NCBI GenBank assembly: GCA_027483665.1
Contig: JAIXUC010000026.1
Location: 124,001 to 188,000 of the forward strand
Source: Comamonadaceae bacterium
Lineage (GTDB): Bacteria > Pseudomonadota > Gammaproteobacteria > Burkholderiales > Burkholderiaceae_C
DNA length: 64,000 nt
Direction of reading: 5' to 3'
A program made the translations under genes and the position numbers. Under the pieces are notes generated by a model, which saw only the letters and a program-made list of their open reading frames with translations, did not search any database and was not told the DNA's origin. Within the stretch, counting starts at the first letter, position 1; every line of letters begins with the position of its first letter. Of this stretch, positions 60,143-64,000 are shown in pieces.

Positions 60143-60645
60143 TGGGAAGGCATATGCCCAGTTGCTTCGGTGAGCGCCGATGAACGAACCGAGCAATTCA
60201 ACGCCCGCCTGAGAGCGGCCCATCGCACGGGATCGCTCTGATCAGTTATCCACCACCAAGCTCCACGGGTGGTTGCCGATGATCGCCACTGCACCAATAC
60301 CGCGGATTGGAGGTCGAGACACACTTCCAGCCTGCCCGCTTCAATAACCGCTGTGTCGGCGACTGCACTTGCTATACGCCCGCCTGGGCCGGTTACTGCT
60401 TTCATTGGAATCCAAGCCCAAGACTGACCGTTCCACCAAAGCAAGCCATTGGAGTGACCACGCCACCAATTCAAAAGCAAATATGCGGACACGCTGTGAA
60501 CTGACATCACGACGGCGGCACGAATCTCGTCGCCCCATGTCACCGCCAAACCACCCGCGAGACTGATAGCCCAGGAAGCACCAATCAGTGTCATGCAGAG
60601 CTTAGGCAAGCCCAGAGACCAGATGACCGGGGGTGCTGTACGCAC
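60139..60645 (-). CDS. YgfX-like membrane protein upstream of rpoE
   Basis: A 168-residue protein with two adjacent hydrophobic segments (about 10-33 and 42-60) and then a small soluble domain containing WWNGQSWAWIP and a late WWWITDQSDPVRWAALRRAL stretch (read as Trp-rich, then Asp-Pro-x-x-Trp-x-x-Leu-Arg-Arg). This architecture and the C-terminal pattern resemble YgfX (CptA), a small inner-membrane protein paired with SdhE in E. coli. The match is by eye and remote. The start is a GTG at 60645 without a clear ribosome-binding site. It lies 12 bases after fabF and is coupled to rpoE. Confidence 0.6.
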   Translation of the reverse strand: MRTAPPVIWSLGLPKLCMTLIGASWAISLAGGLAVTWGDEIRAAVVMSVHSVSAYLLLNWWRGHSNGLLWWNGQSWAWIPMKAVTGPGGRIASAVADTAVIEAGRLEVCLDLQSAVLVQWRSSATTRGAWWWITDQSDPVRWAALRRALNCSVRSSALTEATGHMPSQ

Positions 60646-60657
60646 CGCTGTCGGCGC

Positions 60658-61905
60658 TCAGTTCAGGCTTTGGAACACCAACGAACCGTTGGTGCCGCCA
60701 AAACCGAAATTGTTCTTCACAGCAACTCGGATGGACATGTCCCGCGCCGTGTTGGCGCAGTAATCAAGATCGCACGCAGGATCTTGCTCAATGATGTTGA
60801 TCGTGGGTGGGCTTTTTTGATGATGCAGGGCAAGCACTGTGAACACCGACTCCACCCCACCCGCACCGCCTAAAAGATGCCCCGTCATGGATTTGGTCGA
60901 ATTAACGACTACCCGCTTGGCGTGATCCCCGAGCGCTGCTTTGATGGCGTTGGATTCATTGACGTCTCCCAGCGGCGTGGACGTGCCGTGGGCATTGAGG
61001 TAGTCGACCTCATCTGGGTTGATCTTCGCGTTGCGCAGAGCGTTCAACATGGCGCGACGTGGGCCATCCATGCTGGGCGCCGTCATGTGACCAGCATCGG
61101 CACTCATTCCATAGCCACTGAGCTCGGCGTAGATGCGCGCTCCTCGGGCTTTGGCGTGCTCGTACTCTTCAAGCACCATGACGCCAGCGCCCTCCCCCAG
61201 AACAAAACCGTCGCGATCTTTGTCCCAGGGGCGCGAGGCGGTTTTTGGATCGTCGTTGCGAGTGGACAAAGCTCGCATCGCTGCAAAACCGCCAATGCCC
61301 AGGGGAGACACCGTAGCCTCGGCGCCGCCAGCAATCACCACATCAGCGTCGCCGTACTCAATCTTGCGGGCGCCTTCGCCAATGCAATGTAGGCCTGTTG
61401 TGCAGGCTGTGACCACCGCCAAATTGGGCCCCTTGAACCCAAAACGCATGGACACATGACCCGAGATCATGTTGATGATGGAGGCTGGAACGAAAAACGG
61501 CGAGATGCGCCGCGGGCCGCGGTTCGTCAGTTCAGCGTGGGTTTCTTCGATCAGGGGCAAACCACCGATCCCCGAACCGATGATGCAAGCGATTCGAGTG
61601 GCGGCCTCTTCGCCCAGAGCCTCGCCAGTCGGCAACCCGGAGTCGGCGACTGCTTGCACTGCAGCTGCGATTCCGTAGTGGATGAACGTATCCATCGTGC
61701 GCGCCTCTTTTGCGCCGATGTAGGACTCCAGCTGAAAATTTTTGACCTCGCCAGCAATCTTGCAGGCGAAGTTACTGGCGTCGAATCGGGTGATCAGACC
61801 GATTCCAGACTGCCCCGCCAGCAACTGCGACCATGATTCGTCAACCGTGTTTCCCACTGGGCTGATGCAACCCAAGCCAGTGACAACAACTCTGCGTCGG
61901 CTCAT
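60658..61905 (-). CDS. fabF: 3-oxoacyl-[acyl-carrier-protein] synthase II
   Basis: KAS II condenses malonyl-ACP with acyl-ACP and elongates fatty acids, including palmitoleoyl chains. The 415-residue thiolase-fold protein has the nucleophilic cysteine in [13 protein letters not shown], histidines in [11 protein letters not shown] and [13 protein letters not shown], and a C-terminal [14 protein letters not shown]. It follows acpP by 68 bases and precedes the YgfX-like gene by 12. Confidence 0.96.
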   Translation of the reverse strand: MSRRRVVVTGLGCISPVGNTVDESWSQLLAGQSGIGLITRFDASNFACKIAGEVKNFQLESYIGAKEARTMDTFIHYGIAAAVQAVADSGLPTGEALGEEAATRIACIIGSGIGGLPLIEETHAELTNRGPRRISPFFVPASIINMISGHVSMRFGFKGPNLAVVTACTTGLHCIGEGARKIEYGDADVVIAGGAEATVSPLGIGGFAAMRALSTRNDDPKTASRPWDKDRDGFVLGEGAGVMVLEEYEHAKARGARIYAELSGYGMSADAGHMTAPSMDGPRRAMLNALRNAKINPDEVDYLNAHGTSTPLGDVNESNAIKAALGDHAKRVVVNSTKSMTGHLLGGAGGVESVFTVLALHHQKSPPTINIIEQDPACDLDYCANTARDMSIRVAVKNNFGFGGTNGSLVFQSLN

Positions 61906-61973
61906 GGCTTCGCTCTTGTGCTGAATCTGTGGCGGTTCGGCTCAGGTGCTCTGGCCGGCAGTTCCATGGACCC

Positions 61974-62249
<276 letters not shown>

Positions 62250-62325
62250 TTAGCCCGCCCGAGGCTCCTGCCCAGAACAGCCGGCCGGGCGGATGAACCG
62301 GCGCGTAGACACTGAGGCAGCCAGC

Positions 62326-63093
62326 TCAGGCCATGAACATACCGCCATTGATGTGCAGCTCTTGTCCCGTGATGTAGCCCGCCTCGCTTGAAGCCAGGAA
62401 TGCAACCGCATGGGCCACATCGGCCGGCTTGCCCAGATGACCCAGTGGAATTTGGCCCAGCAACGCAGATTGCTGCTCGGCAGACAGCGCAGCGGTCATA
62501 TCGGTCTCGATGAAGCCAGGTGCCACGCAGTTCACGGTGATTCCGCGGCTGCCTAGTTCGCGGGCGAGCGCACGCGTCATGCCCGCCACGCCAGCCTTTG
62601 CAGCCGCGTAGTTGGCCTGCCCAGGGTTGCCAGCGGCGCCTACGACGCTCGTGATGTTGATGATGCGCCCGTAGCGTTGCTTCATCATCGTTCGCATGAC
62701 CGCTCGGCTCACGCGAAACACGGCCTTTAAATTGGTGTCAATGACCGCGTCCCAGTCGTCGTCTTTCATGCGCATGGCCAAGGCGTCGCGCGTGATTCCG
62801 GCGTTATTCACGAGCACATGCAAACCGCCATGGGCTTTTTGAATGCTCTCGATCAAGGCCTCGACCGCCGCCACATCGTTCACATCCAGAACTTCACCAC
62901 GGCTGTGCCCGGCCCCCTGCTCACCAGCGCACGCGCTCAACTGGCTTGTGATGCGCTGAGCACCTTCCGCGGTAGTCGCGGTGCCGATAACGATCATGCC
63001 GCGGCTGAGCAACTCTGCAGCGATGGCCGCACCAATGCCGCGGCTGGCGCCTGTCACCAAAGCCACTGAAGCCAAAGTCTGCGTGGTACTCAT
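62326..63093 (-). CDS. fabG: 3-oxoacyl-[acyl-carrier-protein] reductase
   Basis: An NADPH-dependent SDR enzyme that reduces 3-oxoacyl-ACP. The 255-residue protein has TGASRGIGAAI, NNAGITRD, the catalytic serine in NITSVVGAAG and the YAAAK tyrosine/lysine pair. There is a 10-15 residue insert near the LSACAGEQGAGHSRGE segment. The ATG at 63093 overlaps the fabD stop by 4 bases. Confidence 0.95.
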   Translation of the reverse strand: MSTTQTLASVALVTGASRGIGAAIAAELLSRGMIVIGTATTAEGAQRITSQLSACAGEQGAGHSRGEVLDVNDVAAVEALIESIQKAHGGLHVLVNNAGITRDALAMRMKDDDWDAVIDTNLKAVFRVSRAVMRTMMKQRYGRIINITSVVGAAGNPGQANYAAAKAGVAGMTRALARELGSRGITVNCVAPGFIETDMTAALSAEQQSALLGQIPLGHLGKPADVAHAVAFLASSEAGYITGQELHINGGMFMA

Positions 63094-64000
63094 GTCAGCA
63101 ATTCCCTCGCACTCTGCAAACTCGCTGGGTCGTATACCGCTGCACTGGTCAAGGCAGGGTCGATTCGCTTGACTAAACCGGACAGCACCTTGCCGGGGCC
63201 GCACTCCAAAACACAGCCGATACCCCGCGCTTTGATAGCGACAACGCATTCCACCCAACGCACGGGTGATGAAGCCTGCTGAACCAGCGCCCGTCGAATC
63301 GACTCCGGGGAGGTGTGGACCGCGACATCGACGTTATGAATCACCGGCACTGTTGGCGCTGCCAGCTCCAACGCTTCCAAAGCATGTCGTAGTCGCTCAG
63401 CAGCCGGTCGCATCAGACTCGAATGAAACGGGGCCGATACCGGAAGCGGCAAGGCGCGCTTGGCCCCAACTGCCTTGACCGCTTCGCAAGCAGCATCGAC
63501 AGCCAGCTTGCTGCCCGCGATGACAGTTTGCATTGGGTCATTGAAGTTGACCGCCTCCACCACCTCGGCACTGCCAGCACCAAAACTATCCTGGACTTGC
63601 TGACAAACCTCGATCACGCGCGCGGAATCCAGTCCAAGAACGGCAGCCATGGCCCCCGCCCCCACAGGAACTGCGTCTTGCATGGCCTGCGCTCGCAGGC
63701 GCACCAGCGGCACTGCCTGACCGAGGCTGAGCACACCCGCCGCGACCAAAGCGGCGTACTCGCCAAGCGAGTGTCCTGCCAACACGCTCGGCGCGACGCC
63801 CACTTCAGCCATCCACACCCTGTAAGACGCCACGCCTGCCAGCAGCATGACGGGCTGGGTGTTGGTGGTCAGTGACAACAAGTCTTTGGGCCCTTCACGG
63901 ATGAGTGCGCCGAGGTCTTCGCCCAGCGCATCGGATGCCTCTTCAACAGCCGTGCGAACCACAGGGTGCTCGCCCCACGCATCCAACATGCCCACAGTTT
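63090..64000 (-). CDS. fabD: Malonyl-CoA:ACP transacylase (5' end outside window)
   Basis: FabD transfers malonyl groups from CoA to ACP. The frame is open to the right edge, so about the first 10-14 residues, with the usual FPGQGSQ motif, are outside; the visible part begins with TVGMLDAWGEHP. The catalytic serine lies in GHSLGEYAALVAAG, and the active-site histidine in PVSAPFHSSLMRP. It is the first gene visible of the fabD-fabG-acpP-fabF set. Confidence 0.94.
   Translation of the reverse strand, partial: TVGMLDAWGEHPVVRTAVEEASDALGEDLGALIREGPKDLLSLTTNTQPVMLLAGVASYRVWMAEVGVAPSVLAGHSLGEYAALVAAGVLSLGQAVPLVRLRAQAMQDAVPVGAGAMAAVLGLDSARVIEVCQQVQDSFGAGSAEVVEAVNFNDPMQTVIAGSKLAVDAACEAVKAVGAKRALPLPVSAPFHSSLMRPAAERLRHALEALELAAPTVPVIHNVDVAVHTSPESIRRALVQQASSPVRWVECVVAIKARGIGCVLECGPGKVLSGLVKRIDPALTSAAVYDPASLQSARELLT

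Overview
The window is a gene-dense (about 60% GC by eye) piece of chromosome from a betaproteobacterium of the order Burkholderiales, most likely Comamonadaceae or a close relative. The evidence is gene order: pcnB-folK, hda next to purM, mdh-gntR-sdhCDAB-sdhE-gltA, leuC-entericidin-leuD-leuB-asd-fimV-truA-trpF-trpB-trpA-accD, lepA-lepB-DUF4845-rnc-era-recO-pdxJ-acpS-nagZ, and fabD-fabG-acpP-fabF-rpoE-rseA-rseB-mucD. I see no tRNA, rRNA, CRISPR array, insertion sequence, prophage or integrase.

Layout. 1-4.4 kb: the 3' end of a GNAT acetyltransferase gene and a TM2-like membrane protein, then a leftward group hda, HAD phosphatase, pcnB, folK. 4.5-8.5 kb: purM (right), SirB1-like protein and murJ (left), rpsT (right). 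8.6-12.6 kb: DUF3579, argD-argF and a FAD monooxygenase. 12.7-16.1 kb: a leftward group with a sodium:solute symporter, its small DUF4212 subunit, a TPR protein and a small membrane protein. 16.3-31.3 kb: a TCA-cycle block. acnA, acnB, an unknown exported protein, a citrate-lyase-like enzyme and mdh point left; a pseudouridine synthase lies between the two aconitases; a GntR/HutC regulator, sdhCDAB, sdhE and gltA point right. 31.3-36 kb: leucine genes with an entericidin-type lipoprotein gene between leuC and leuD, then asd. 36-43.3 kb: fimV, truA, trpF, trpB, trpA, accD. 43.3-49.9 kb: YggT, a LON-domain protein, lysS, an FMN flavoprotein, marC, nagZ, acpS, pdxJ. 49.9-55.6 kb: recO, era, rnc, DUF4845, lepB, lepA. 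55.6-56.2 kb: the only gene-free stretch over 300 bases. 56.2-64 kb: mucD, rseB, rseA, rpoE, a YgfX-like protein, fabF, acpP, fabG and fabD, which is cut by the right edge.

How the genes fit together. The middle of the window encodes citrate synthase, two aconitases, succinate dehydrogenase with its flavinylation factor, and malate dehydrogenase, with one GntR-type regulator between mdh and sdh. Isopropylmalate isomerase and dehydrogenase, aspartate-semialdehyde dehydrogenase and tryptophan synthesis follow. The right part joins fatty-acid synthesis to the envelope-stress sigma factor without a strand change.

I did not find a clear-cut undescribed multi-gene system; this is mainly conserved core genome. 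The items most worth a second look are a phased cluster of DnaA-box-like motifs in the gap upstream of lepA, a palindrome inside overlapping divergent mdh/gntR promoters, a textbook EF-hand loop in the symporter, a terminator-like hairpin in the probable lepA leader, and a YgfX-like gene coupled to rpoE rather than to sdhE.
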